Made by a program: the position numbers and the translations under genes. A stretch of 15,959 nucleotides of DNA from DASZMJ01 sp035551935. GTDB lineage: Bacteria; Planctomycetota; Planctomycetia; Isosphaerales; Isosphaeraceae. Of the stretch, positions 1 to 7,943 are shown piece after piece. The DNA is taken from assembly GCA_035551935.1 (NCBI GenBank), contig DASZMJ010000360.1, positions 1-15,959 of the forward strand, read 5' to 3'. Below the pieces are notes generated by a model, which worked only from the letters and a program-made list of their open reading frames with translations, was not told the origin of the DNA and did no database searches. Positions within the stretch are counted from its first letter, which is position 1. Every line of letters begins with the position of its first letter.

Positions 1-131
1 TCCTGCGCCGGGTCGCGGCTCGGGTCAGAGGGGATCTCTACGACGCCATCGGTGACGCGTTGCGAGAGGTAACCGACCAGGACATCATCGGCTGGTTCCA
101 ACAGGCCGGCCTGTATGCAGCTCATGGGTAA
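1..131 (+). pseudogene. IS630-like transposase, C-terminal fragment cut by window edge
   Basis: One frame is open from position 3 to a TAA at 129-131 and encodes about 42 residues. It includes LYDAIGDALREVTDQDIIGWF and ends FQQAGLYAAHG. An acidic helix followed by W-F-x(2)-A/C-G-L/Y near the stop is the usual end of IS630-family DDE transposases; this is a recognition from memory, not a search. The catalytic domain would lie upstream, outside the window, so whether the gene is intact cannot be judged. The remainder of the insertion sequence and its terminal inverted repeat should lie between here and the histidine kinase gene, but no IS end could be recognised with one end only. Confidence 0.55.
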
Positions 132-151
132 ACCGCTCTAATGCAGTGAGA

Positions 152-186
152 GGCCGATTCCGTTCCCTCCTGCTCCGGAATCGGCC
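152..186. terminator. Perfect 11-bp GC-rich hairpin after the transposase
   Basis: GGCCGATTCCG at 152-162 is the exact reverse complement of CGGAATCGGCC at 176-186, with a 13-nt loop. It starts 20 nt after the transposase stop. No T-run follows, so it is a hairpin that may act as a terminator or shield the downstream genes from IS transcription, not a classical rho-independent terminator. It could instead be part of the IS end. Confidence 0.45.
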
Positions 187-240
187 CGGCGTCTCGGCCG
201 CGGGCCGGCCCGGCTTGAGGAAAAAGGGGCCGAAGTCCCT

Positions 241-268
241 TTGCGCCGCCGGGTGGGTGTGGTATCGT
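241..268 (+). promoter_or_regulatory. Candidate sigma-70-type promoter for the two-component genes
   Basis: TTGCGC at 241-246 and TATCGT at 263-268 are separated by 16 nt, about 80 nt before the kinase start. They match the -35 TTGACA at three or four positions and the -10 TATAAT at four. The rest of the 132-347 gap is GC-rich and holds only the hairpin at 152-186. The match is by eye and such matches occur by chance. Confidence 0.35.
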
Positions 269-347
269 CCGCCGATCCCCTCGGGGTCGTCGGACGGAGA
301 GGAAGCCCCGCCAGGATGGCCTGGGCCCGCGCGACAAGGAGGTCGAC

Positions 348-1958
348 ATGCCTCAGTGGCCCATCCGCGTCAAGCTGATCGCCGGGTTCGGCCTCGTCGT
401 CGGCATGATGTTGCTGCTGATGGCGGGCTCGATCTTCGGGCTCAGCGCCTTCCACGCCAGCAACCTGACGTTGATGGACCAGCTCCGCGAGATCGGCGCC
501 TCGAAGCGCCTCTTGCAGACGGTCCTCCAGATCGACGCCCGCGGCGGCCGGACCCAGGGGGGCCGCCGCCAGCTCGAGGCGCGGGTCCTCGAGGCGCAGG
601 AGGCGCTCAAGGACTATTGCGCCGAGCTGAAGTCGAACACCAAGCGCGGCAACCGCGCCGACATCGGCGAGGAGCTCGACCTCGCCTTCCTGATCGACCA
701 CGACCTGACCGGCGTCCTGGCCCAGTTGCGGCCGGGGCTCGACGTCGAGACCGTCCTGCCCGGCACGAAGACTTACCTCGCCGCCCACCCCCGCCTGCTC
801 GGCCCCGGCGGCGAGGTGCCCGACCTGGCCGGCCGGGTCGAGCGACTGAACCACCACGTCATGCAACTGCCGGAGAAGCTCTATCACGATAGTTACGAGG
901 TCCTGAGCCAGTCGCGGCGGCAGTACCACTCCAGCCGGATCATCGTCTGGGTCGCGGCGTTGACCGTCCTGGGGATGCTGGTCGGCCTGGCCATGCTGTT
1001 CCACCGCTGGGTCCTGTACCCCGTCCGGCTCCTCCAGCGCGGGGTGCGACGGGTCGCGCGGGGCGCCTTCGACTACACGATTAACCTCCGCACCGGCGAC
1101 GAGATGCAGGCGCTGGCCGAGGCGTTCAACGACATGACCGCCCGCCTCGGCGCCTCGTATGCCGACCTCGAGCGCCAGGTCGACGAGCGGAGCCGACAGC
1201 TCGTCCGCTCCGAGCGGTTGGCCGGCGTCGGCTTCCTCGCCGCGGGCGTGGCGCACGAGATCAACAACCCGCTGGCCTCGATCGCGTTCTGCTCCGAGGC
1301 CCTCGAAGGCCGCCTCGCGCCGATGCTGGCCGGCGCCGGCGCCGCCGAGTCGAAGGTCGTCGGCGAGTACCTCCGGATGATCCAGGAGGAGGCCTTCCGC
1401 TGCAAGCGGATCACCGAGAAGCTCCTCGACTTCTCCCGCTGCGGCGAGCTGAGGCGTGCGCCGACCGACCTGGCAGGCCTGGTCCACGACGTCGTCGAGA
1501 TGATCCGCCACATGGGCAAATACCGCTCCAAGCACATCGTCTTCCAGCCCCGCGAGGCCGTGGTCGCCCACGCCGACGGCCAGGAGATCAAGCAGGTCGT
1601 CCTGAACCTCGTGGTCAACGCACTCGACTGCATGGAGCCGGGCGGGACGTTGCGGATCGACCTCCGCCATGCCGGCGGGATGGCCGAGATGACCTTCGCC
1701 GACGACGGCTGCGGGATGCCGGCGGACGTACTTGAAAATATTTTCGAGCCGTTCTTCACCAGGCGGAAGGTCGGCAAGGGGACGGGCCTGGGCCTGTCGA
1801 TCACGCACAACATCGTCAGCCAGCACCAGGGCGAGATCACCGCCAGCAGCCCCGGCGAGGGCCGGGGCGCCACGTTCCGGGTCCGACTCCCGGTCCGGCC
1901 GTCCGCCGCCGACGGGGCCGAATCGGGCGCCGAGCCGACGGGACAGCGGGCCGCATGA
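348..1958 (+). CDS. Membrane sensor histidine kinase (HAMP, HisKA, HATPase_c)
   Basis: A 536-residue sensor kinase that should phosphorylate the NtrC-type regulator encoded next. Residues ~9-33 and ~197-218 are membrane segments. Between them lies a ~160-residue extracytoplasmic region, mostly helical with many Arg and Glu, with no recognised ligand fold. A HAMP linker follows (~219-272; note YPVRLLQRGVRRVARGAFD), then a short coiled coil. The dimerisation/phosphoacceptor H-box is VAHEINNPLA with H303. The ATPase domain shows an N-box (N420, N424), a G1 box DDGCGMP (452-458), an F box FEPFFT (466-471) and a G2 box GKGTGLGL (476-483), all intact, so it should be active. The H-box is of the NtrB/AtoS kind, matching its partner. 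The start is fixed by AAGGAGG at 336-342, 5 nt before the ATG. The signal sensed is unknown. Confidence 0.93.
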   Translation: MPQWPIRVKLIAGFGLVVGMMLLLMAGSIFGLSAFHASNLTLMDQLREIGASKRLLQTVLQIDARGGRTQGGRRQLEARVLEAQEALKDYCAELKSNTKRGNRADIGEELDLAFLIDHDLTGVLAQLRPGLDVETVLPGTKTYLAAHPRLLGPGGEVPDLAGRVERLNHHVMQLPEKLYHDSYEVLSQSRRQYHSSRIIVWVAALTVLGMLVGLAMLFHRWVLYPVRLLQRGVRRVARGAFDYTINLRTGDEMQALAEAFNDMTARLGASYADLERQVDERSRQLVRSERLAGVGFLAAGVAHEINNPLASIAFCSEALEGRLAPMLAGAGAAESKVVGEYLRMIQEEAFRCKRITEKLLDFSRCGELRRAPTDLAGLVHDVVEMIRHMGKYRSKHIVFQPREAVVAHADGQEIKQVVLNLVVNALDCMEPGGTLRIDLRHAGGMAEMTFADDGCGMPADVLENIFEPFFTRRKVGKGTGLGLSITHNIVSQHQGEITASSPGEGRGATFRVRLPVRPSAADGAESGAEPTGQRAA

Positions 1959-2002
1959 CGGCCACGATCCGGACAGGGAAGGCCGAATCGCCGCGGATCT
2001 CA

Positions 2003-2010
2003 GGGAGGAG
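2003..2010 (+). promoter_or_regulatory. Ribosome binding site that fixes the NtrC-type regulator start
   Basis: GGGAGGAG lies 9 nt before the ATG at 2020. The reading frame is open upstream to 1732 inside the kinase gene, but no other start there has such a site, and the receiver domain begins just after this ATG. Confidence 0.7.
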
Positions 2011-2019
2011 ACGACGGTC

Positions 2020-3411
<1,392 letters not shown>

Positions 3412-3413
3412 CC

Positions 3414-3441
3414 GGAACCCGCCGACCATCGCGGGGTTTCC
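3414..3441 (+). terminator. Imperfect hairpin between regulator and YHS-like gene
   Basis: GGAACCCGC at 3414-3422 can pair with GCGGGGTTTCC at 3431-3441 with one or two bulges across an 8-nt loop. It begins just after the regulator's stop. There is no T-tract, so terminator function is a guess, and it could attenuate read-through into the next gene. Confidence 0.3.
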
Positions 3442-3458
3442 TGATGAGGAGGTGAGCG

Positions 3459-4448
3459 ATGAAGTACTCCCGGCCCTGCTTGACGGTCCTCCTCCTCGGT
3501 TGCTCCCCGTCCTCGCTCCTCGCCGCCGACTCCCCGCCGATCGTCGGCGCGAACGAAGCGAGGAGGCTGGCGATTGCGTACGTCGAAAAGGGCTTCTATG
3601 CAGGCGGCCCTACCACCGTGAGATTACGCGAGTCGGAGTGTAAGATCTCGGTTCGTGGCTTCCCGGTGGAGACCTCAGATCGCCCCCCCGATGGCTTCCA
3701 GGCCAAGTGGTTCGTTACTTTTTACGATTTGAAATGGAAAATTTATCTGGTTATTATTATTAATCATACTGGAGATTGCTTGCCTCTCCTGGCTTCATCG
3801 GATTATGTTGCTTGGAGCGGGCGTGTATGGGACATGGACCACCTTAGATGCTTTGGCGCACTCGTAGGCGAGTGGCGCGGCGTCGGCCAGCCGCAGCGGG
3901 GGAGCAACAAGGGGGCGTGGACCGAGTCGGGCGACTGGAAATGGTCGCTCACGAAGGATTCGGCGGCGCTGGAACTCACCGTAGCGAAGGGGAAGTTCAT
4001 CAAGTCGGCCCTGTTGAAGCCAGACAAGGAGCCGGGGCGATTCTTGCTGGAAGCGACCCTGGCCGACGGCTCGAAGCGGACGTTTCGCGGCAAGGCCGGT
4101 GAACGGAACGTGCTCACTTTGACGGATGAAAACGACAACGCCGAAGGCCCGGCCCGGATCAAGCTCACGCCGTTGCACGAGACCCGCTTCCTGCTGCTGC
4201 TCGAGGCCCGCGACGGCGACGGCTATCGCCGACTGGCCGAGGTCGGCTACACGCGCAAGGGAGTCGCATTCGCGGCGGGCGACGCGGCGCCGCCCTGTAT
4301 CGTCACCGACGGCAAGGGGACGATCCCCGTCAAGCACAAGGGGACGACCTATTACGTCTGCTGCACCGGGTGCAAGGACCTCTTCGAGGCCGACCCGGAC
4401 GCCGTGATCGCCGAGGCCGAGGCACGCCGCAAGGCGGCGAAGAAGTAG
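3459..4448 (+). CDS. Exported YHS/TRASH-like Cys-rich protein, probable two-part fusion
   Basis: A 329-residue protein with an N-terminal export signal: basic MKYSR, a hydrophobic stretch, then a likely signal peptidase I site around LLAA|D (residue 23). A lipobox-like LLGC at 12-15 is a weaker alternative. Residues ~28-118 form one unit (NEARRLAIAYVEKGFYAGG, then strands around KWFVTFYD and KIYLVIII). Residues ~127-329 form another, beginning HLRCFGALVGEWRGVGQPQ. This second part resembles planctomycete secreted proteins ending in a YHS-like motif, here C280 and YYVCCTGCKDLF with C301, C302 and C305, which could bind a metal such as copper or iron. The metal and role are inferred. Bases 3721-3780 hold only 15 G or C in 60, unlike the GC-rich neighbours, which supports a composite origin. 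The start has GAGGAGGTG at 3446-3454. It lies 60 nt before fhcC and is not clearly part of that operon. Confidence 0.75.
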   Translation: MKYSRPCLTVLLLGCSPSSLLAADSPPIVGANEARRLAIAYVEKGFYAGGPTTVRLRESECKISVRGFPVETSDRPPDGFQAKWFVTFYDLKWKIYLVIIINHTGDCLPLLASSDYVAWSGRVWDMDHLRCFGALVGEWRGVGQPQRGSNKGAWTESGDWKWSLTKDSAALELTVAKGKFIKSALLKPDKEPGRFLLEATLADGSKRTFRGKAGERNVLTLTDENDNAEGPARIKLTPLHETRFLLLLEARDGDGYRRLAEVGYTRKGVAFAAGDAAPPCIVTDGKGTIPVKHKGTTYYVCCTGCKDLFEADPDAVIAEAEARRKAAKK

Positions 4449-4508
4449 GCCCTTCCGCCGGGGGGCACGACTCGTGTATCTCCTTGGGGAGGACACGGAG
4501 CCTCCTCG

Positions 4509-5318
4509 ATGCCCCTGACCCTCCGCCCGATCGGACGATCCACCCTGCCGATCGACGCCGATGACCTCAACCCGGACCGCCTCGCGGGGCGAGCCGCCGC
4601 CGAGGTCGCGCGGATCTCGGTCCGAGTCGGCAACACACGCGCGGAGGTCGGCGAGCTGTTCGAGGTCGAGGGCGACCTCGCCGACGATCACCTCGTCTTC
4701 GAGGGCGACCTGCGCCACGTCCACCGGATCGGCGCCGGCCTGAGGACGGGCACGATCACGGTCCGGGGCGACGCCGGGGCGCGCGTCGGCGCGGGGATGG
4801 AGGGGGGGACGATCGTCGTGTCGGGCGACATCGGCGACTGGGCCGGCGCGGGGATGAAGGAGGGCCTGCTCCGGATTCAAGGTTCGACCGGCGATCATCT
4901 CGGCGCCTCCGAGCCGGGCGAGGTCCTCGGTATGCGCGGGGGGGCGATCCTCGTGGCTGGCTCGATCGGTCATGGGGCCGGCCTGGCGATGCGGCGCGGC
5001 CTGATTGCCGTCGCCGGAGCGGCGGGGGACGACCTCGGCCGCGCGATGGTCGCCGGCTCGATCTTCGCCTTCGGGCCCGTCGGCGATCGATCCGGCGCGG
5101 GGATGAAACGCGGGACCCTCGCCTTGCTCGGCCCGACCCCGCGCCTGCTCCCCACCTTCCGACCCGCCGGCCGATTCCGCCCGCACGTCCTGACCATCTA
5201 CCTCCGCTGGCTCCGCGACCGCGGCTTCTCCGTCCCCGCCGAGGCTTTCCGGGGGGACGTCTCGCGTTACAATGGCGACCGCGTCGAACACGGCCAGGGC
5301 GAGGTGTGGCTGTGGTGA
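4509..5318 (+). CDS. fhcC: Formyltransferase/hydrolase complex subunit C (formylmethanofuran dehydrogenase C homologue)
   Basis: A 269-residue homologue of FwdC/FmdC. In bacteria it is FhcC of the Fhc complex, which turns 5-formyl-H4MPT into free H4MPT and formate through a methanofuran-like carrier, in the cytoplasm. Residues ~62-207 show the repeated glycine-rich turns of the right-handed beta-helix: GAGLRTG, GAGMEGG, GAGMKEG, GMRGG, GRAMVAG and GAGMKRG, spaced about 19-25 residues. A shorter C-terminal cap follows (RFRPHVLTIYLRWL). The length matches bacterial FhcC. The ATG is preceded by GGAG at 4497-4500. The gene next door encodes Mch, the enzyme one step earlier in the pathway. The oddity is that fhcA, fhcB and fhcD, which normally flank fhcC, are absent from the window. 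The related GltS C-terminal-type beta-helix (glutamate synthase) is the main alternative, made unlikely by the mch neighbour. Confidence 0.88.
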   Translation: MPLTLRPIGRSTLPIDADDLNPDRLAGRAAAEVARISVRVGNTRAEVGELFEVEGDLADDHLVFEGDLRHVHRIGAGLRTGTITVRGDAGARVGAGMEGGTIVVSGDIGDWAGAGMKEGLLRIQGSTGDHLGASEPGEVLGMRGGAILVAGSIGHGAGLAMRRGLIAVAGAAGDDLGRAMVAGSIFAFGPVGDRSGAGMKRGTLALLGPTPRLLPTFRPAGRFRPHVLTIYLRWLRDRGFSVPAEAFRGDVSRYNGDRVEHGQGEVWLW

Positions 5319-5346
5319 AGGATCAACGTCATTCCAGGTCGATCCC

Positions 5347-6300
5347 GTGGACTTGAACACTCGCTCCCTTCGAATCGTCGAGGCGCTCGCGGCCCGGGCC
5401 GAGGAGCGCAGGGTGGTCGTGCACACGGTCGAGGAGGGCGGGAGGGTGATCGATTGCGGGGTCGAGGCGCGGGGGGGACTGTTCGCGGGCCTCGACCTGG
5501 CGCGGATCTGCCTGGCGGACCTGGCGGAGGTCGCGATCGTGCCGGGCGAGGTCGCGGGCCGGGCGTGCCCGGGCGTGCAGGTCGTGACCGATCACCCCGT
5601 CGCGGCCTGCCTCGCGAGCCAGTACGCCGGCTGGCAGCTCGTCGAGGGGAAGTTCTTCGCGATGGGATCGGGCCCGATGCGGGCGGCATATGGCCATGAG
5701 AAGCTCTTCGACGGGATCGGCCATCGCGAGGCGCCCGACGCGGTCGTCGGCGTGCTCGAAGGGAGGAAGTTGCCGACGGCGGCCGTCGTCGCGAAGGTGG
5801 CGGAGGCGTGCCGGGTGGCGCCGGAGGGGGTCACGCTCCTGATCGCGCCGACGGCGAGCCTGGCTGGGGGCGTGCAGGTCGTGGCGCGTTCGGTCGAGAC
5901 GGCCCTGCACAAGCTGCACGAGCTGGGGTTCGACCTCGACCGCATCGTCTCGGCCGTCGGCACCGCCCCGTTGCCGCCGGTCGCGGCCGACGACCTCGCG
6001 GCGATCGGCCGGACGAATGACGCGATCCTCTACGGCGCGAGCGTCGTGCTCCATGTCACCGGCGACGACGCCAGCCTCGAGACAGTAGGCCCCTCCGTCC
6101 CGTCGACCGGCTCGCGCGACCACGGCGAGCCGTTCGCGGCGATCTTCGCGCGGTACAACCACGATTTCTACGCGGTCGACCCGAACCTCTTCAGTCCGGC
6201 GGTTGTCCTCTTCCAGAACGTCGAGACGGGGCGCGTCCACGCCTTCGGTCGGCTCGCGCCCGAGATCCTGGCGCGGTCATTCTTCGGAGAGGACGCATGA
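5347..6300 (+). CDS. mch: Methenyltetrahydromethanopterin cyclohydrolase (GTG start)
   Basis: Mch hydrolyses 5,10-methenyl-H4MPT to 5-formyl-H4MPT, between the methylene dehydrogenase and the Fhc complex. Family hallmarks run through the whole protein: RVIDCGVEARGG near the N-terminus, CLASQYAGW, FFAMGSGPMRA, APTASLAGGVQVVAR, GRTNDAILYG, a PST-x-S-x-DHGEPFAAIF segment and LFSPA near the end. From the GTG at 5347 the protein has 317 residues, the usual size. The frame is open back to an ATG at 5272, but that start would overlap fhcC by 47 nt and add 25 low-complexity residues (CGCGEG) not expected in Mch, so GTG 5347 is preferred; TTG 5353 is also possible. Only a weak CCAGG precedes it. The stop overlaps the next gene as ATGA (6297-6300), implying translational coupling. 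Confidence 0.93.
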   Translation: MDLNTRSLRIVEALAARAEERRVVVHTVEEGGRVIDCGVEARGGLFAGLDLARICLADLAEVAIVPGEVAGRACPGVQVVTDHPVAACLASQYAGWQLVEGKFFAMGSGPMRAAYGHEKLFDGIGHREAPDAVVGVLEGRKLPTAAVVAKVAEACRVAPEGVTLLIAPTASLAGGVQVVARSVETALHKLHELGFDLDRIVSAVGTAPLPPVAADDLAAIGRTNDAILYGASVVLHVTGDDASLETVGPSVPSTGSRDHGEPFAAIFARYNHDFYAVDPNLFSPAVVLFQNVETGRVHAFGRLAPEILARSFFGEDA

Positions 6301-7058
6301 GCCCCGAGAACGGCTGGTGGACCGACTTCTTCTCGGGCCTGGTGCTCGAGACCATCCGCGACATGTTCCCCGCCGAGCACACGCGGGCCGACGTGGATTA
6401 CTTGTGGCAGGCCCTCGACCTCCGCCCGGGCGCGACGGTCCTCGACGTCCCCTGCGGCGCGGGGCGGCTGGCCCTGGCCCTGGCGGAGCGCGGCTGTTCC
6501 GTCACCGGCGTGGACATCGCAGAGGACCTGCTCGCCGACGCCCAGCAATCGGCCGAGGCGCGGGGCCTGTCGGCGACTTTCGAGCGGCGCGACATGCGTG
6601 ACCTTTGCCCGTCCGGCTCGTTCGATGCCGCCTTCTGCTTCGGCAACAGCTTCCCGTATCTCGACGACGAGGGGAACGCCGCGTTCCTCCGCGCCGTCGC
6701 CGGCGCGCTTCGGCCCGGAGGCCGGTTCGCGCTCGAGACCGGCCTGGCCGCCGAGGCGATCCTCTCCAGCCCGTTGTACACGCGGACCTGGCACGAGCTC
6801 GGCGGCGTGTTGATGCTCCGCAACCCCTCGTACGACCCGGCCACGAGCCGATTGACCGTCGAGTACACCTTCATGCGCGATGGCCGCCGCGAGGTCCGGC
6901 CCGCCGTCTATCGCGTCTATCTCGCCCGCGACCTCGTCGCGATGTTCGCCGCCGCCGGCTTCGACGACGTCCGCACCGCCGGCTCGCGCGCCGGCGAGCC
7001 GTTCGCCCTCGGCTCCCGCAACCTCTACCTGAACGCAACCCGGCGCGCCGGATCATGA
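6297..7058 (+). CDS. Class I SAM-dependent methyltransferase in the C1 cluster
   Basis: A 253-residue Rossmann-fold methyltransferase. Motif I is VLDVPCGAGRLA (48-59), the acidic residue after strand 2 is D73 in VTGVDIA, and an acidic D99 follows in ERRDM, as expected for S-adenosylmethionine binding. LRPGGRFALE (138-147) is the usual post-motif segment. The C-terminal half (RTWHELGGVLMLRNPSYDP, then VEYTFMRDGRREVRP) resembles small-molecule methyltransferases of the UbiE/Methyltransf_25 type. The substrate is unknown. It overlaps mch by ATGA on one side and the ATP-grasp gene by ATGA on the other, so its product is probably made in step with them. A role in modifying the pterin or methanofuran-like cofactor is possible but is only an inference from position. 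Confidence 0.85.
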   Translation: MSPENGWWTDFFSGLVLETIRDMFPAEHTRADVDYLWQALDLRPGATVLDVPCGAGRLALALAERGCSVTGVDIAEDLLADAQQSAEARGLSATFERRDMRDLCPSGSFDAAFCFGNSFPYLDDEGNAAFLRAVAGALRPGGRFALETGLAAEAILSSPLYTRTWHELGGVLMLRNPSYDPATSRLTVEYTFMRDGRREVRPAVYRVYLARDLVAMFAAAGFDDVRTAGSRAGEPFALGSRNLYLNATRRAGS

Positions 7059-7939
7059 CCCGCATCGTCGCCCTCGTCGCCGGACTCGGCTGGCACGTCC
7101 AGGACCTGGAGCGGGCCGCGGCGCGGCTCGGGATCGCGTTCGAGCCGGCGCCGTTCGCGACGGTGACGGGTCGGGTCGGCCACGGCGCGGCGAGGGTGAC
7201 GGCGGGGGGCGTCGACCTCGCCGAGGTCGACGCCGTGCTCGTGCGGATGATGCCGCCGGGGAGCCTCGAGCAGGTCGTCTTCCGGATGGATGCCCTGCAT
7301 CGCCTCAAGGCCGACGGCATCCCGGTCGTGAACCCGCCGGCGGCGATCGAGGCGGCGGTCGACAAGTACCTCGCGTTGGCCCGGCTCGACGCCGCGCGGA
7401 TTCCGGTCCCGGCGACCTGGGCCGGCGAATCGGCCGCGGGGGCGGTCGAGGCGTTCGACGTCCTCGGCGGCGACGTCGTGGTAAAACCCCTCTTCGGCTC
7501 CGAGGGGCGTGGGCTCGTCCGCGTCACCGACCGCGAGGTCATGGGCCGGGTCGCGCACGCCCTCGAACGGATCGGGGCCATCCTTTATGTCCAGAAATAC
7601 ATCCAGAATGACGGGACGGATCTGCGCGTCTTCCTGCTCGGCGGCCGCGTCCTCGGCGCGATCCGACGGCATGCGCCGCCGGGGGATTGGCGGACGAACG
7701 TGGCCGTCGGTGGCCGGGCGGAGGCGTGCCGGGTCGACGCGGCGACGGAGCGGCTGGCATCGCGGGCGACGAAGGCCGTCGGCGCGGAGATCGCGGGGGT
7801 GGACATCCTCGACGGGGAGGGCGGCGGGCCGGTCGTCCTGGAAGTGAACGCCGTCCCCGGCTGGCGGGCGCTCGCGGCGGCGACGGGGGTGGACGTGGCG
7901 GCCGAGGTGCTCGAATTCGTCCGACGGCAACGGGGCTGA
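7055..7939 (+). CDS. RimK-like ATP-grasp ligase, probable H4MPT/cofactor biosynthesis
   Basis: A 294-residue ATP-grasp enzyme that should join a carboxylate to an amine through an acyl phosphate. It has an N-terminal pre-ATP-grasp domain (1-~95), then K104 (first nucleotide-binding Lys), VVVKPLFGSEGRGL (141-154, with K144 and the glycine loop), a hinge segment YVQKYI (178-183), TDLRVFLLGG (188-197) and the metal-binding end VLEVNAVPGW (261-270, with E263 and N265). RimK relatives add glutamate to the methanopterin tail (MptN) or coenzyme F420. ATP-grasp genes also occur in the C1 clusters of methylotrophs. A glutamate ligase acting on H4MPT or on the polyglutamyl methanofuran-like carrier is therefore the best guess. 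The start is the ATG at 7055, which overlaps the preceding stop by ATGA. The frame continues upstream, but that part overlaps the methyltransferase. Confidence 0.85.
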   Translation: MTRIVALVAGLGWHVQDLERAAARLGIAFEPAPFATVTGRVGHGAARVTAGGVDLAEVDAVLVRMMPPGSLEQVVFRMDALHRLKADGIPVVNPPAAIEAAVDKYLALARLDAARIPVPATWAGESAAGAVEAFDVLGGDVVVKPLFGSEGRGLVRVTDREVMGRVAHALERIGAILYVQKYIQNDGTDLRVFLLGGRVLGAIRRHAPPGDWRTNVAVGGRAEACRVDAATERLASRATKAVGAEIAGVDILDGEGGGPVVLEVNAVPGWRALAAATGVDVAAEVLEFVRRQRG

Positions 7940-7943
7940 ATCG

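Noticed and set aside
3492..3503. Lipobox-like LLGC in the YHS-like protein
   Set aside because: Leu at -2 and a short hydrophobic core make it a weak lipobox; an ordinary signal peptidase I site at LLAA|D fits better, though it is not excluded.
3859..3874. Small palindrome CACTCG-tagg-CGAGTG near the possible fusion point of the YHS-like gene
   Set aside because: It lies inside coding sequence, has only 6-bp arms, and lacks the flanks of the GTAGG elements; probably chance.
4655..5130. Internal glycine-rich repeats in fhcC as possible DNA repeats
   Set aside because: They are the protein-level turns of the FwdC/FhcC beta-helix and diverge at the DNA level.
3795..5426. 543-codon open frame on the minus strand across the YHS-like gene and fhcC
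   Set aside because: It is repetitive and Arg/Asp/Pro-rich, spans two well-supported genes, and has no domain.
6789..6802. TGGCACGA, resembling half of a sigma-54 promoter
   Set aside because: It is inside the methyltransferase gene and lacks a proper -12 TTGC element; similar TGGCAC strings at about 7090 and 13140 are also coding.
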